Source: Caprella mutica
Taxonomy: Eukaryota > Arthropoda > Malacostraca > Amphipoda > Caprellidae
Length of the DNA: 64,000 nt
NCBI GenBank assembly: GCA_947561585.1
Contig: CANNZV010002599.1
Span: forward strand, 27,504-91,503
Direction: 5' to 3'
The translations under genes were made by a program, and so were the position numbers. This document shows, piece after piece, positions 35,981-48,500 of the stretch. The notes below the pieces were generated by a model. The model made no database searches. It saw nothing but the letters and a program-made list of their open reading frames with translations, and was not told where the DNA came from. Within the stretch, counting starts at the first letter, position 1. Every line of letters begins with the position of its first letter.

Positions 35981-36490
35981 TTTGCAGTAAAGTTACTCTA
36001 AATTGTTAATGAAGTTGACTATTTAAGGTTATATATTCAATGTTTATATTTGCTCACATATCAATTAGTTAGTAGCTGTAGTTTTCATTATCAACTTCTA
36101 ACTAATAATTTGCATTATAATTACTATTTTTACTATGTATGTAAATTAGTATTTAATTTCATTGAAAATATTACATAAATTATTTACACTGAATATATTA
36201 GATTAGATGCAATTTCTTTTTTTCAATTAGAATTATGTATATATATTCCTAAATTACTAGGCTACATTTAGAGGAATCTGCCTAAATTTGATATATTTTT
36301 AATCTTAAGTAATTTTTATATGTATTCAAAAATTATTTATACTGATTATTATTTATAAATATAATCCAATGTAGATTGCACACATTGTTTTATTCATATC
36401 TAGACGATGAAAAACTGCACTTAGACTTCTGCAGGTATCATTGATACCAACTTAAATAAAATGACGATTATTATAAGGTTCTTTTTTCTT
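35981..36490. other. AT-rich spacer after the satellite
   Basis: About 500 bp of very AT-rich DNA with no open frame, no repeat and no recognisable element. It separates the satellite from a MITE cluster. Confidence 0.6.
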
Positions 36491-36491
36491 A

Positions 36492-36763
36492 TGACCCCTT
36501 CACACTACCTTTTCTTAACGCTGCCTTTAAAAAATGTTCATTGCCTAAAGTTTAGCTGCAATCAATTTTAACAGAGCCCTTCACACTTACCTTTTTTTAC
36601 CACCATTTTTTCTAACGCAAGTGTGAACACATGCCAAATGAGTATATTTTTAAAGGCAGCATTATTGAGAAACGCAAGTGAGAATGATTCAAAAGTCATG
36701 TGGAAAAAGTAGGAGGAGCCTAGCAAAAAGTATGATAGAAAGACTCTGTGTGAGAAGGGTTAG
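36492..36763. mobile_element. Probable small MITE
   Basis: The left edge accccttcacactacctttt and the right edge ctgtgtgagaagggtt form an imperfect inverted pair. Inside, ttaacgctgcctttaaaaa at 36517 faces tttttaaaggcagc at 36647-36660, so the arms are partly palindromic. Exact ends and the target duplication are unclear. Confidence 0.5.
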
Positions 36764-36767
36764 TGAT

Positions 36768-36921
36768 AGGGGACGTTAACACTACAAGAAGAGCGGAGCG
36801 CTATTAATATCATAGTTTGTTTGCAGCGCCGCTCCGCTCGAAGTGTGAACAGCCAAGCGTCTCTGCATACGAATACCAAACAACATTAATGACGCTCCGC
36901 TCGTAGTGTGAATGTACCCTT
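36768..36921. mobile_element. Small MITE, about 155 bp
   Basis: Inverted ends ggggacgttaacactac (left) and gtagtgtgaatgtaccct (right) both run into AGCGGAGCG/CGCTCCGCT words. It lies between a TA on the left and TTA on the right. GC-rich hairpin tips and an AT-rich centre are typical of a MITE. Confidence 0.55.
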
Positions 36922-36944
36922 AGTCGTGATAGTAATGTGACGTG

Positions 36945-37449
36945 GTGCTGCAGTGTCTGTTGACTAGGAGTATACGCTGTGCTGCAGTGTCTGTTGACTA
37001 GGAGTATACGCTGTGCTGAAGTGTCTGTTGACTAGGAGTATACGCTGTGCTGCAGTGTCTGTTGACTAGGAGTATACGCTGTGCTGCAGTGTCTGTTGAC
37101 TAAGAGTATACGCTGTGCTGCAGTGTCTGTTGACTAAGGGTATACGCTGTGCTGCAGTGTCTGTTGACTAAGAGTATACGCTGTGCTGCAGTGTCTGTTG
37201 ACTAAGAGTATACGCTGTGCTGCAGTGTCTGTTGACTAAGAGTATACGCTGTGCTGCAGTGTCTGTAGACTAAGGGTATAAGCTGTGCTGTAGTGTCTGT
37301 TGACTAAGAGTATACGCTGTGCTGCAGTGTCTGTTGACTAAGAGTATACGCTGTGCTGCAGTGTCTGTTGACTAAGAGTATACGCTGTGCTGCAGTGTCT
37401 GTAGACTAAGGGTATAAGCTATAAGCTGTGCTGCAGTGTCTGTTGACTA
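36945..37449. repeat. 34-bp tandem array, left part
   Basis: About fifteen copies of a 34-bp unit containing TGCTGCAGTGTCTGTTGACT and AAGAGTATACGCTG. The array is cut at 37449 by a 2.3-kb MITE. It resumes for one unit at 39765-39798 and is cut again by the 20-kb composite. A half unit (ggatatgcgctgtgct) appears at 60001-60016 beyond that composite. Confidence 0.95.
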
Positions 37450-38027
37450 AAGCCCCGTCCAGACGCTCCGACAAATGCCCAGATTCAGGTGTTCAGCGAG
37501 CAAATTTGTCCGCGATTTGGCAGGCAAATTTGTCCCCAATCACAAGAATCGAAACTGTCAGTGACTTTCAACATGTTGGACAAATTTGTCCCCGAACAAG
37601 TGTTCGCGACTGTTATTTGAATGAATATTTGTGATATATGGAGTAAATTACTCTTATATTAGATATGAAAGATTGAATTCATTGTTTAGTAGTCTATTTA
37701 TATTATTTGATTAAGATTTTTGTGAATAAATTTAAATAAATTTTTGTATTTTTTAGAATAAATGTGATTAGTTATTTACAATTCTACATATTAGTTACTG
37801 ACTAGGGTAAGTTCCGAGTTATCGAACAGTTCCACATTTTCGGACACGTATTATAAATATTATAGGTACTAGCTATTTTAATTATCATTTAATTCTCATT
37901 GTAATCATTAATTTTTTTTCTTACTTTTTTCTGTAAATGTGAAACCGTCCCATAACTTGGTACTTACCCGGCCTATAAGTAGGTATGAATTATTTGGTTG
38001 TTTTTCCTAATTTTACTAGGTAAGTAG

Positions 38028-39094
38028 CAAGGTATATTAACTTAACAAGGTATGCTACGCCTTGATACGAATTTTAGACTCCTCTGCGCATAAACAAATA
38101 CGCACATACGAACATATGGCCGTGTGCCCCTGCAATAATAGATACAGCGACTTAATTAGTTATTTGTATAAAAGAATTTTTGCCGTGGTTGTTTGTGCTG
38201 TGTGCGGATGCAATGAAAAAAGTGTAATTGTTCTGATTAAATTATTTAGGTTTTCTAAAAATGTAGGAATTAGGAAGAAATAGACAGGATAAGAAGAGAC
38301 AGGATCTACAGCTCTTACATAAACGTACTTTGAAGAAAAACAATACGTTTTTCCCTATTAAACCTTACTAAAAAATATATGAAAAGTTTTCACAATGTTG
38401 AATACAGCCAGTTTAGTCCAAAAAAACAAGTTGAAAGGCATTTTATTCGAAAAAGAATGAATAACAGACCTTGTTTCTATGTAAAAATAATTATCATGGG
38501 GCACACGGCCGCGGGGTACGGTCAAGAGCCCCCCCGGTCATGAGCCCCCCCCCCCCCGGTCACGAGCCCCCCCGGTCACGAGCCCCCCTAGGTCATAAGC
38601 CCCCCCGGTCACGAGCCCCCCTCCATGTTTTTTTAATCCTTATTTACCTAGTTAAACAAATGAAGAACTACTTAGATAGAAATAACTGAGGGTTGCTAAT
38701 GTAGTTTGTTGTATCCGCTAGATTGTTGTACTGCACACTTCATGATTGTTTAATGACCTGGCAGGGGGGTTCGGGGGGCGGCACGCCCCCTGATATACAT
38801 ATATTTTATGTCTAATCAGTAATGAACTACAAAAGTGTCAATAAGGATTAAATAATATAGGTAAATAAGGATTTAAAAACAGGGGGGCTCGTGACCGGGG
38901 GGGCTCATGACCGGGGGGGCTCTTGACCGGGGGGGCTTATGACCTAGGGGGGCTCATGACCGGGGGGGCTCTTGACCGGGGGGGCTTATGACCTACACCC
39001 ACGGCCGCACACCAGCCAGCGTCTTTCACAACAAAACTGTAATCATCTTGATATGAATCTGCGCAATACTCTACCTTGTAGTTAATATACCTTG
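38028..39094. mobile_element. hAT-like MITE nested in copy 1
   Basis: Inverted ends CAAGGTATATTAAC / GTTAATATACCTTG are flanked by a perfect 8-bp duplication, gtaagtag at 38020-38027 and 39095-39102. The empty site is seen in copy 2 near 41650. Its interior contains the GC-rich foldback element. Confidence 0.9.
38513..39000. mobile_element. GC-rich foldback element (488 bp), copy 1
   Basis: Both arms are arrays of a 15-16 bp unit, GGTCATGAGCCCCCC on the left and its complement on the right, around an AT-rich centre that includes ccttatttacctag. An exact 8-bp duplication, acggccgc, lies at 38505-38512 and 39001-39008. The arms are C-rich and G-rich respectively and should form a very stable hairpin. 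A second, shorter copy is at 39991-40156. Confidence 0.88.
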
Positions 39095-39764
39095 GTAAGT
39101 AGGTACCTACCTAACTAGTAAACATACAGTATTCTATTTAAGGCTTATAGGAAACAGTATTTAGAAGTGAGCGTAAAACGTATAGGTACCTTTTCGTACC
39201 TAGATAAAGGAAATTTAAATTTTGATAGACCTATCATGATCTACGATAACTCCCACTTAGCGAGTACTAGGAGTGTCTGATTACCGAGACGTTTTTCTAT
39301 ATAGGTACTAGGTATTATACTCTAAGTAACTCAGGTTAGATATCTAGGTAAATATTTATATTAGGTATATAATCGGCTAGATAAAATACCTAGATATATA
39401 ATTATATTATATATCGTCTAGTTATCTAATTACGCATTTATATTATATAATCAGCTTGGTAGGTACCTAGTACCTCGGTAAGAATTTATATTTTACATCC
39501 GATAGGTACCTAGGTAATCATTTTTTAAATCCATGCTTGTTTCTAAAATCGCTAAATTGTTATGTATTAACTATCAACAACAACATATAATATTTTTTTC
39601 CAATGAATTAATTATGCAGAATCGCGAACATGGACATTCCAATTTCCTGATAATATTGCTCTCGTCTGGACGCGAACACAGGCAGAAATGAGATTGCCCG
39701 TGTTCGCCCGAGCAAAAGTATTTCCAAACTCAGGGCTTTGTCGGAGCGTCTGGACGGAGCTTTA

Positions 39765-39798
39765 GGGTATACGCTGTGCTGCAGTGTCTGTTGACTAA
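39765..39798. repeat. One 34-bp unit stranded between two insertions
   Basis: gggtatacgctgtgctgcag followed by tgtctgttgactaa is a single unit of the array at 36945-37449. It now separates the copy 1 MITE from the 20-kb composite and gives the target context of both. Confidence 0.9.
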
Positions 39799-39840
39799 GG
39801 CCCCTTTCACACGAGTAGTTTTCTCATACCGCTGTAAAAC

Positions 39841-40802
39841 AAAAGCTGCATGAAGAAAACAGCAAATTTCAGCGGACATACAAAACACATACTTTGTGTG
39901 TGGCATTTCTGAAGCAGGGTATAAATTTCATACCGAATTTTTTACCTGATTTCTAAAAACTCGGTATAAACTTCATGCCGATGTTCTGGCGGGTGCCCCC
40001 CGGTCAAGAGCCCCCCCGGTCATGATCCCCCCCCCCGGATTAAAAAACAGGGAGGGGGGCTTGGGACCGGGGGGGCTTATGACCTAGGGGGGCTCATGAC
40101 CGGGGAGGCTCGTGACCGGGGTGGGGGGGGGGGGGGGGGGCTCTTGACCGTACCCCGTTTTGGCTTACCATTGTGTTCAATGTAGTCTTTCACACTATAG
40201 GCATGAAATATCATGCCGCTAACTAGAAATTAGCACAGATAAATAATGTAGATAGATATAATCAAGTGATTGATTATTTTAAATTGTTATATAACAATTT
40301 AAATTAATCACTGTTATACAACAATTAAAATGTTATAAATAATTCAAATTGTTATATAAACAATTTAAATTGCTGTGAAACAATTTCACTACTATATGAA
40401 TAATTTAAATTGCTATATAATAATTTACATTAATCATTGTTAATAACAATTTCAATGTTATATAAATAATTCAAATTGTTATATAAAAATTTTAATCAAT
40501 CACTCGCATGATTATTATATATTATATCTATCTTTCTCATTTATATAACAATAATTTGGATATTTGTTATCTGTCAAAAGAATCTAGCTTATATTTACAG
40601 CACATAATAATAACATTAGAAATAATGCAATAGCGAGATGTAGTAAGAATAAATGAAACGTCACGCACTTTCCATGTTATAACTTGCCTAGATTATTAAA
40701 ATTATTGTATTAAGTCTGTATGGTTAGAAGCACAGGCTCAGGATCTGACTTAGAAATAAACGCCGTGTGTGAAAGTTTGGGTGCTTCCTTCATGCAGCTT
40801 TT
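39841..40802. mobile_element. Inverted-repeat insert in the left arm
   Basis: AAAAGCTGCATGAAG at 39841 and CTTCATGCAGCTTTT at 40788-40802 bound about 0.96 kb that has no counterpart in the right arm. The interior contains palindromic AT-rich sequence (caatttaaattgttatat words) and the short GC-rich foldback copy. The target duplication is not evident. Confidence 0.55.
39991..40156. mobile_element. GC-rich foldback element, short copy 2
   Basis: 166 bp with the same GGTCATGA/CCCCCC units as copy 1, left arm C-rich and right arm G-rich, including a run of about twenty G near 40120-40140. It is flanked by gttctggc (39983-39990) and gttttggc (40157-40164), an 8-bp duplication with one mismatch. 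Confidence 0.82.
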
Positions 40803-41072
40803 ATTTGTTAGCAATACTTCGCCCTAAGTTAAACTTATTCCATATGCCGTAGGACTCACTTTATTTTCCCATTATTATGATTATTTAACCATTTTTAGCG
40901 TAATTGTCTTAATTTTGATGTGTATTGCTATTAATTTGCTCATAAATCGTATTTAATTGGCATTATATATAATAATAACTGTCCGAATGAGTAATTTCAC
41001 TATATTAGTTTAGTTACTGATGGTATTGTAATGTAGCACTTTTAGCTCCGCCCCTTTAGTTGGAGATGCTGA
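40803..41072. repeat. Left long inverted arm of the composite
   Basis: About 270 bp (starting atttgttagcaatac, ending ttggagatgctga) that recur in inverse orientation at 59132-59404 with only scattered differences. The match resumes after the MITE insertion, at 50524-50555 (ctctgtgatcccgcgtaaat) against 59105-59125. Confidence 0.88.
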
Positions 41073-41802
41073 TAAGCCCCGTCCAGACGCTCCGACAAAT
41101 GCCCAGATTTCTCTGAAATATGGTGTTGGCGAGCAAATTTGTCCGCGATATGGCAGGCAAATTTGACCCCGATCACAAGAATCGAAACTGTCAGTGACTT
41201 TCAACATGTTGGATAAATTTGTCCCCGAACAAGTGTTCGCGGCTGTTATTTGAATGAATATTTGTGATATATGGAGTAAATTTGATAATTACTCTCATTT
41301 TAGATATGAAAGATTGAATTCATTGTTTAGTAGTCTATTTATATTATTTGATTAAGATTTTTGTGAATAAAGTTAAATAAATTTTTGTATATTATAGAAT
41401 AAATGTGATTAGTTATTTACAATTCTACATATTAGTTACTGACTAGGGTAAGTTCCGAGTTATCGAACAGTTCCACATTTTCGGACACGTATTATAAATA
41501 TTATAGGTAGCTATTTTAATTATCATTTAACTCTCATTGTAATCATTAGTTTTTCTTTCTTACTTTTCTGTAAATGTGGAACCGTCCCATAACTTGGTAC
41601 TTACCCTTATAAATAGGTATGAATTATTTGGTTGTTTTTCCTAATTTTACTATGTTAGTAGGTAGCTATACCTAACTAGTAAACATGCAGTATTCTATTT
41701 AAGGCTTACAGGAAACAGTATTTAGAAGTGAGCGTAAAACGTATAGGTATATACGTACGTAGATAATGGAAATTTAAATTTTGATAGACCTACGATAACT
41801 CC

Positions 41803-42378
41803 TGTCAAGTCTGTTTATTTGTTTTTCTATTGTTTCCCATCTATTTTACTTTCTAACTTTGACGTTCTGTTCTGTACGCTCCACTATGCTATTTTCCTCT
41901 TTTCCTGAGACGCGCATCTGTAAAATCATCACAACTCCACTCTTTGTTGACACTACATATAAAAAACCCGCCTAGTTTAGATCACTTTGAACCTCCAAAA
42001 AATAACTTCACACACACGTTCCAATCTTTAAAGACAGAAAAATTAGTGAGTATTATTTATGCATATTTACCTTTATACGTTTATTAATGTTTATATGTAA
42101 TCAATTGTGTTTAAAAGTGGGCGATTCCTATATATTTTCTGTTTGTTAGGCTCTATTGCCATCAAAATCCCACATTTTCATGGAGGTATATTTATCTTTT
42201 CTCTGAATGTTTGTGATTTAGTATTATTTTTTTTTTTGTATTCTTAAATGTAATGAGATTTATTTTTCTCTTTGTAGATTACGTGTTTATTCGTGGATAA
42301 ATGGATTGATATTGAGGCAATTGGTTTTCTTCACAACCTACCTTTGCAAATTTCTGAGAATATCTATTTAGACATGAC
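41803..42378 (+). repeat. 5' LTR of the BEL/Pao element
   Basis: Starts TGTCAAGTC and ends GACATGAC; its last base differs from the right LTR. It contains a TATA box at 41958-41964. Several splice-like signals lie in it, including a GTGAGT at 42046. Confidence 0.95.
41958..41964 (+). promoter_or_regulatory. TATA box in the 5' LTR
   Basis: TATAAAA about 155 bp into the LTR, preceded by GACACTACA and followed by a short GC-richer stretch. It is repeated at 49583-49589 in the 3' LTR. This is the likely promoter for genomic RNA of the element. Confidence 0.6.
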
Positions 42379-42535
42379 CGTAATTAATTTTGTCTCTGAA
42401 GATTGAACAATGAGATAAAATTAGTTGAGTACATCATCAAGCAATGATATGGTAAACCTCATCCTTCTTAACTGAGATTCTACAATAAATATTTGTAAGA
42501 TTTGTTGCAGTCAAGCAACTTCCACTTTTCAAAAC

Positions 42536-45500
42536 ATGGACAAACTCGCCAAGAGAAAAGTTAAAGTTCCTTTAAATGAATTGGTGGATTTATGTTCAAG
42601 TAAACAACATGAATTAGATACCTACCTGTTAGAAGACATCACCTGTCACACTTCTATGGAAACATTAAAAGAATTTTCCATAAATTTGAAGTTTGTCGCC
42701 AAAGTTTTTAATCACGCCAGCAGAAATCTTTCAACAAGATTAACGGAGATTGGAAGCATCGAGCATTGTCAAAAAGTCAGAGAAGACAGAATCAATTATG
42801 CTAAAGATGTTGGAGAAGTTATTAACAGTATCAACATACTTCTTACAAAGAGTGGATTAGAAGAAATATCAAATTTTGATGATATTAGTGATAGATCCAG
42901 ATTCTCACTGCAATCTCAACTGTCACAAGAAGAAGAGTCTCGTGCTACAGAAAATATTCCTATTCATTATGAGGAACCTCTTCAACCTCATGAAGCAATT
43001 GAGGAGCCTATTCTTGACAGAGGAGGCCATCCATTTCAATCAGAAGCAGGATCTGCTTCCATCAACCATCCTCCTAATATTGGTAATATAGTATCGGAAT
43101 CTCAGACGATTTCCAATATTGTCGCTGAAAATCAAATTAAATGTTCGGATAGTTCCGTAGAAAATCTCTCTGATAATTTAAATTCTGTTAACTTATCTAA
43201 TGCTATTTCTGTTACTAGTAATAATAATGTGCCTAGTTCTAGTTCATCTACTCAACCTGTTCATACTAATATTCTTAGCCAACATTCAGCTCAAAATATT
43301 CCATTATTCAGCCATCAGGTTAGAGAAAGTTCAAATAATTTTCCTTCGCATGTAACAACTACTTGTTTTGATAACTCTAATCCTAACTCAAATGATAATC
43401 CTAATTTACCAAATCCAATCATAGAAACTGTTCACACAAATTCTCCCACAAACTCATGTGCCATTACTTCAAATAGTTACACAAATCAAATTCCTACTAA
43501 CTCATTTTGTCAGACAACATTTCAAAGCTCTGTTAATCAAACACAACAGTACACACATTCTAATGCAAACTCTATTTCTCCTCTTTTTCCCTGTAACAGC
43601 CACTGCTGCCTCTCCTCACATCTCTGCTGCTCCTCCTCACATCTCTGCTGCTCCTCCTCCTCACATCTCTGCTGCTCCTCCTCCTCACATCTCTGCTGCT
43701 CCTCCTCCTCACATCTCTGCTGCTCCTCCTCCTCATATCTCTGCTGCTCCTCCTCTTCAAAGCTCTGCTACTCCTCTTAACAGCTCTGCTGCTCCACTTC
43801 ACAGCTCAGCTGCTCCTCTTCACTGCTCAGCTGCTCCTCTTCACAGCTCAGCTGCTCCTCTTCACAGCTCAGCTGCTCCTCTTCACAGCTCAGCTGCTCC
43901 TCTTCACTGCTCAGCTGCTCCTCTTTACAGCTCTGCTGCACCTCTTTACAGCTCTGCTGCTCCTCTTCATGGCTCAGCTGGTGCTCCTCTTCATGGCTCA
44001 GCTGGTGCTCCTCTTCATGGCTCAGCTGGTGCTCCTCTTCATGGCTCAGCTGGTGCTCCTCTTCATGGCTCAGCTGGTGCTCCTCTTCATGGCTCAGCTG
44101 GTGCTCCTCTTTATGGCTCAGCTGGTGCTCCTCTTTATGGCTCAGCTGGGGCTCCTCTTTATGGCTCAGCTGGTGCTCCTCTTCATGGCTCAGCTGGTGC
44201 TCCTCTTCATGGACCAGCTGGTGCCTTTCTTCCCCATAGCTTAGCCACTGCTCTTGCTTTCCATTGCTCAACTACTGATAGTTCCTTTCCTAGCTCCACT
44301 CATGCTCCTCATTTTCAGAGCCACAGTAATTTTCTTCCTTTTCAGAGCAATCCGAATCCTCAGACAGCATACTTTCAGCAAATGCAATTAATGAGTAATC
44401 ATCTCCTAGAACAGGATTTGATTAAAAAATCTATTGAGAAGTTTGATGGAACTCCTACAAAGTTCTGGTCTTGGGTTGGCCAATTGGAGAGTTACATTGG
44501 CTCATTAAATCTCACCCCACTCAAGGCTCTTCAACTGATATCCTCATACTGCACGGGTGAACCCCAGAAAATGATATCCAGACATCTCTCTGCAGTTCAG
44601 ACAGTGAGTCAGCAGGATGTTAACGAAATTTGGGAAAATTTAATCTATAGATTTGGCTCATCTCAAGGTATCACTCGTGAGCTGATGCAAAAGATTAGTG
44701 AATTCAAGCACATCCAGTCACCAAATGTAGGTGATCAGCTTCTTGACCTACATGACTTAGCCAAGGTAATTCAGCATAACATACCCAGATGCCCTGATCT
44801 TCTCAACTTGAATATGTCTTCTGGTTTAGAAGTATTGAGAAGAAAGCTTCCTGAGTACATTCAGAATGAATGGAGAAAACTCGGACAGCGATATGAAGAT
44901 GAAAACAATGGCTTTCACCCACCTTTTTCAGTTTTTGTAGATTTTCTGAAACGGCAAGCAAGACTTCAGACTAACAAGAACTATGAGACTATTTTCAATA
45001 ATTCTAGCTCGCACAAAGCATTTGTTCCAAGAAAAAATGTGAGGACATTCCAGACAAATGCAACTGAAAACTATGCAAATTTCGAAGCCAAGAAAATCCA
45101 GCATGTAGAAGAACAATGCCCCGTGCATAAATCATCCAAACATAAGCTCCTAGATTGCAAATCTTTTCAGAAGATGACTTACAATGACAAGAAAATTGTA
45201 CTTATGGAGAACAAGTTATGCTTCAGGTGCCTTGGGCAACATATGTCCTCCAATTGCACCGCGGACATCAAATGTGAAGAATGCAACCAACGACACTTAA
45301 CCATTGTGCACATGCCCAGATGGGACAAAAGAAAGGAAAGAACAGAACTCCCTAAAGATAGCCACAAAGTGTTGTGCAACAAAGTATGCAATAATCCAAA
45401 AGGCATGAGTTGCTCTAAGACCCTACTGGTAGAAGTATCCATGAAAAATATACATGAGAAGAAAATAAATTGTTATTGCATATTGGATGAACAGTCTAAT

Positions 45501-48500
45501 ACAACTGTAGTGGATGACAGGATTGTCGACTTCTTCGGAGTAGAATTCCCGACCCATGATTATTCCATCAACTTTGTTAGTCAAGATTTTCAGGTAACAA
45601 CCTCAGGCAGAATAGTTACTGGATTACAAGTGAGAGGTGTGAACGAATCAGAAATTGTGCATATCAACGAAGCAATTTCCTGTCCGAACATAACAGATAC
45701 GTCGAATGAGGTCGCTACTCCTTCGATCGTCTCAAAGCACAAGCACTGTAGAGCTTATGCCAAGTTCTTCCCTGAGTTTGATCCTAATGCCGATGTCCTT
45801 TTGCTGATAGGCAGAAACTGTAGCAAGGCCATGTACACAGACTGTCTGACAAACCTCGAGCCTTATGTCCACAGATCAGTGTTAGGATATTCACTTGTTG
45901 GAAATGCCTGCCCTGGCAGCAATCATCACTCCACCTCTAAGAATATTCTGAAGACTAATGTATCTCTTCCCGTGCCCCATAAATTCAAATTTTCTTTCAC
46001 ACCCAAACACCCTGAAATGAAAATTTATGACATCTTTGAGAAACAGTCATGCGATGACACACCTGGTTTGTCCAGGGATGACAAAGAATTTCTCGATATC
46101 ATGTCTGAAAATGTATGCATTACCCAAAGCGGTCATATCCAGTTACCATTGCCTTTGAAAAATGTTGATCTTCCAGTGAACACTACACAAGTCTATTTGA
46201 GAACATCGAAGACATTGCAAAATCTTAAGAAACAACCAGAAAAGTTGAAAGCTTCAATGCAAAAGAACTTGACTGCAGGCTTTGTTGAGGAAGTTCCTCG
46301 TGATAAACTATCATCGAACAATTGTTTCTATCTCCCTATTTTCTGCGTGACACAAGAAAAGAAAGGAAAAGTTCGATTGGTGTTTGATGCATCCGCTCGT
46401 TTTCAAGGTTCGAGTCTCAACGACTTATTATTACAGGGCCCTGACCTCAATAACCAATTGAGAGGCGTGTTACTGAGGTTTCGTGAACGACCAATCGCTT
46501 TCAGTGCTGATATAGAATCTATGTTTAGTAATTTTAAAGTCCCTGAGAATCATAGAGACTATTTGCGGTATTATTGGTTCAAGGGAAATAACCAAAACAA
46601 TGAACTAGTACCTCATCGGTCCACCGGACACATTTTTGGGTGTTCGAGCAGCCCAGTTGTTGCTTCCTATGCGCTGAAGTTCTGTGCATCAGAAGAACTA
46701 CCACCTGAGCATGATTCTGTTATAGAATACATCAAAGAATCGTTCTACGTGGATGATGGACTCTATTCAACCGACTCGGTAGAGACTGCAACTGATACAC
46801 TGACGAAAGCCATCGCTCTTCTGAAAGCAAAGAATATCAGGCTCCACAAGGTCGTTAGCAATTCACAAGATCTGCTGGATAACTTCCCTGAATCAGAACG
46901 ATCTTCCGGTCAACAAACCTTCCCTATTGAAGGAATGAATCAGCACAGCACCTTAGGAATAACTTGGAACACTGACAATGACAGCTTCAAATTCTCAGTA
47001 AAGATATCTCCCAAAAGATTCACCAAGAGAGGCCTCCTCTCCATTGTGAACTCTGTATACGATCCTATTGGGTGCGTATGTCCAGTTGTTTTACAAGGGA
47101 GGTTGATCCAGCGGCAAGTTATGCCTCCGAAGAAAGATGACGAACAGTTGAACACTTATGGTTGGGATGATGACCTCCCTCAGACTTTTCAACCTGCCTG
47201 GAACCGCTGGTTGAATTCCCTGACTCAGCTGAATCAAATAGAGGTTCCGAGGAGCTTCTATCCCGTCGGATTCAACCCTGTTCGACAAGAAATCCATGCG
47301 TTTGCAGACGCTTCAGAGTCTGCTATCGGGTTTGCTATCTATATCCGTTCGATAAATGAACAGAAGGATGTTCATGTTGCATTCGTCTCTGCTAGGTCCA
47401 AGCTGGCCCCCCGGTGCGCAACGTCGATGCCACGTTTGGAGCTTTGTGCAGCACTTTATCTAGCAAGAAGCACCTCCGCTGTGATGTCAGAGCTCCTCTT
47501 AAAGGCAGAAAGTACAACTTACTATTCAGATAGTCAAATCGTCTTGGGTTATTTGAACAATAACCAGCGACGCTTCAACAAATACATAGAGAGAAGAGTC
47601 GACAGTATTTTATCTCTAACCGCACAATCTGATTGGCTTTACATAAACACTGATGACAATCCCGCAGATATAGCATCTCGTCCCCAGAACGCTGCTGATC
47701 TCATCGCGTCAAGGTGGTTCACTGGACCCCAATTCTTGCACTCTGAGGATGGGTTGTTACACTACCCAGAGAGGATTGTCCAGCCTGATAATTTACCTGA
47801 GGAAAAGATCGAAGTAAACATTCTCCATCAAAATGAGTCAACCACAGTACCAGGAATCTTTGCTCAGACTTTCAAGAGAATCAGCAGCCTCAACAAGCTA
47901 GTGAACGTCATCAAGTATGTTATGAAATTTGTTAACCGAATAAATCATGTCCGTCAGAGAATGAGCGTTCAAACAGTTACCCAGCACTCCATTGGCGATT
48001 GGGAACATAACGTAAAAATCGCAGTGCGAGAAGCCCAGAAGGAATTAATCCCGACTGTCTTAAAAACGCTCAAAACGCGTAAACCCCTCCCTGATAACTG
48101 CAAAATATTAGAACTGTCTCCGTTTCTTGATTCTGATGACATTCTGAGAGTAGGAGGACGTTTGACCCTATCATCTTTGTCATTCTCGATGAAACATCCC
48201 TTCTTCATTCCCAAAGATCATCCAATGGCTTCACTTGTGATCAAGCATTTTCATGAGCAATGCAGACACCAAGGATCGCACATTAGTCACGGAGCGATAA
48301 ATAAGGCCGGATTCTTTATTGAGAGCGGTCGCCAGTTGATTCGAAAACACATCAAAGATTGTGTTGTCTGTCGTAGGTTGAGAGCTCCTTGCGAAACTCA
48401 ATACATGGCAGATCTCCCAGCTGATCGCGTAGAGCCAGCTCCACCTTTCTCTAGCGTTGGGATAGATGTTTTCGGACCTTTCTATGTTAGCGAAGGCAGA

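Larger units (their letters stand above)
37450..39762. mobile_element. TIR MITE family, copy 1 (2.3 kb with nested inserts)
   Basis: The ends are AAGCCCCGTCCAGACGCTCC and the complement with one mismatch, flanked by TA inside the 34-bp array. Removing the nested element at 38028-39094 leaves about 1.24 kb, close to the 1.21 kb of copy 2 once its insert is removed. The ends of both copies carry GCAAATTTGTCC and GTGTTCGC words. There is no transposase. A small inner palindrome lies at 37803-37970 (agggtaagttcc / ggtacttaccc). Confidence 0.9.

Noticed and set aside
20809..36001. Giant open frames of 1,000-2,120 codons over the satellite
   Set aside because: They exist in all three plus frames at once and follow from a stop-free 30-bp monomer. 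No start context, domain or splice structure marks a gene.
38471..38689. Pro/Arg-rich 72-codon frame
   Set aside because: It consists of the C-rich arm of a foldback element.
43777..44271. Antisense Glu/Gln/His-rich frame over the gag repeat
   Set aside because: Shadow of the Ala/Pro/Ser coding minisatellite on the opposite strand.
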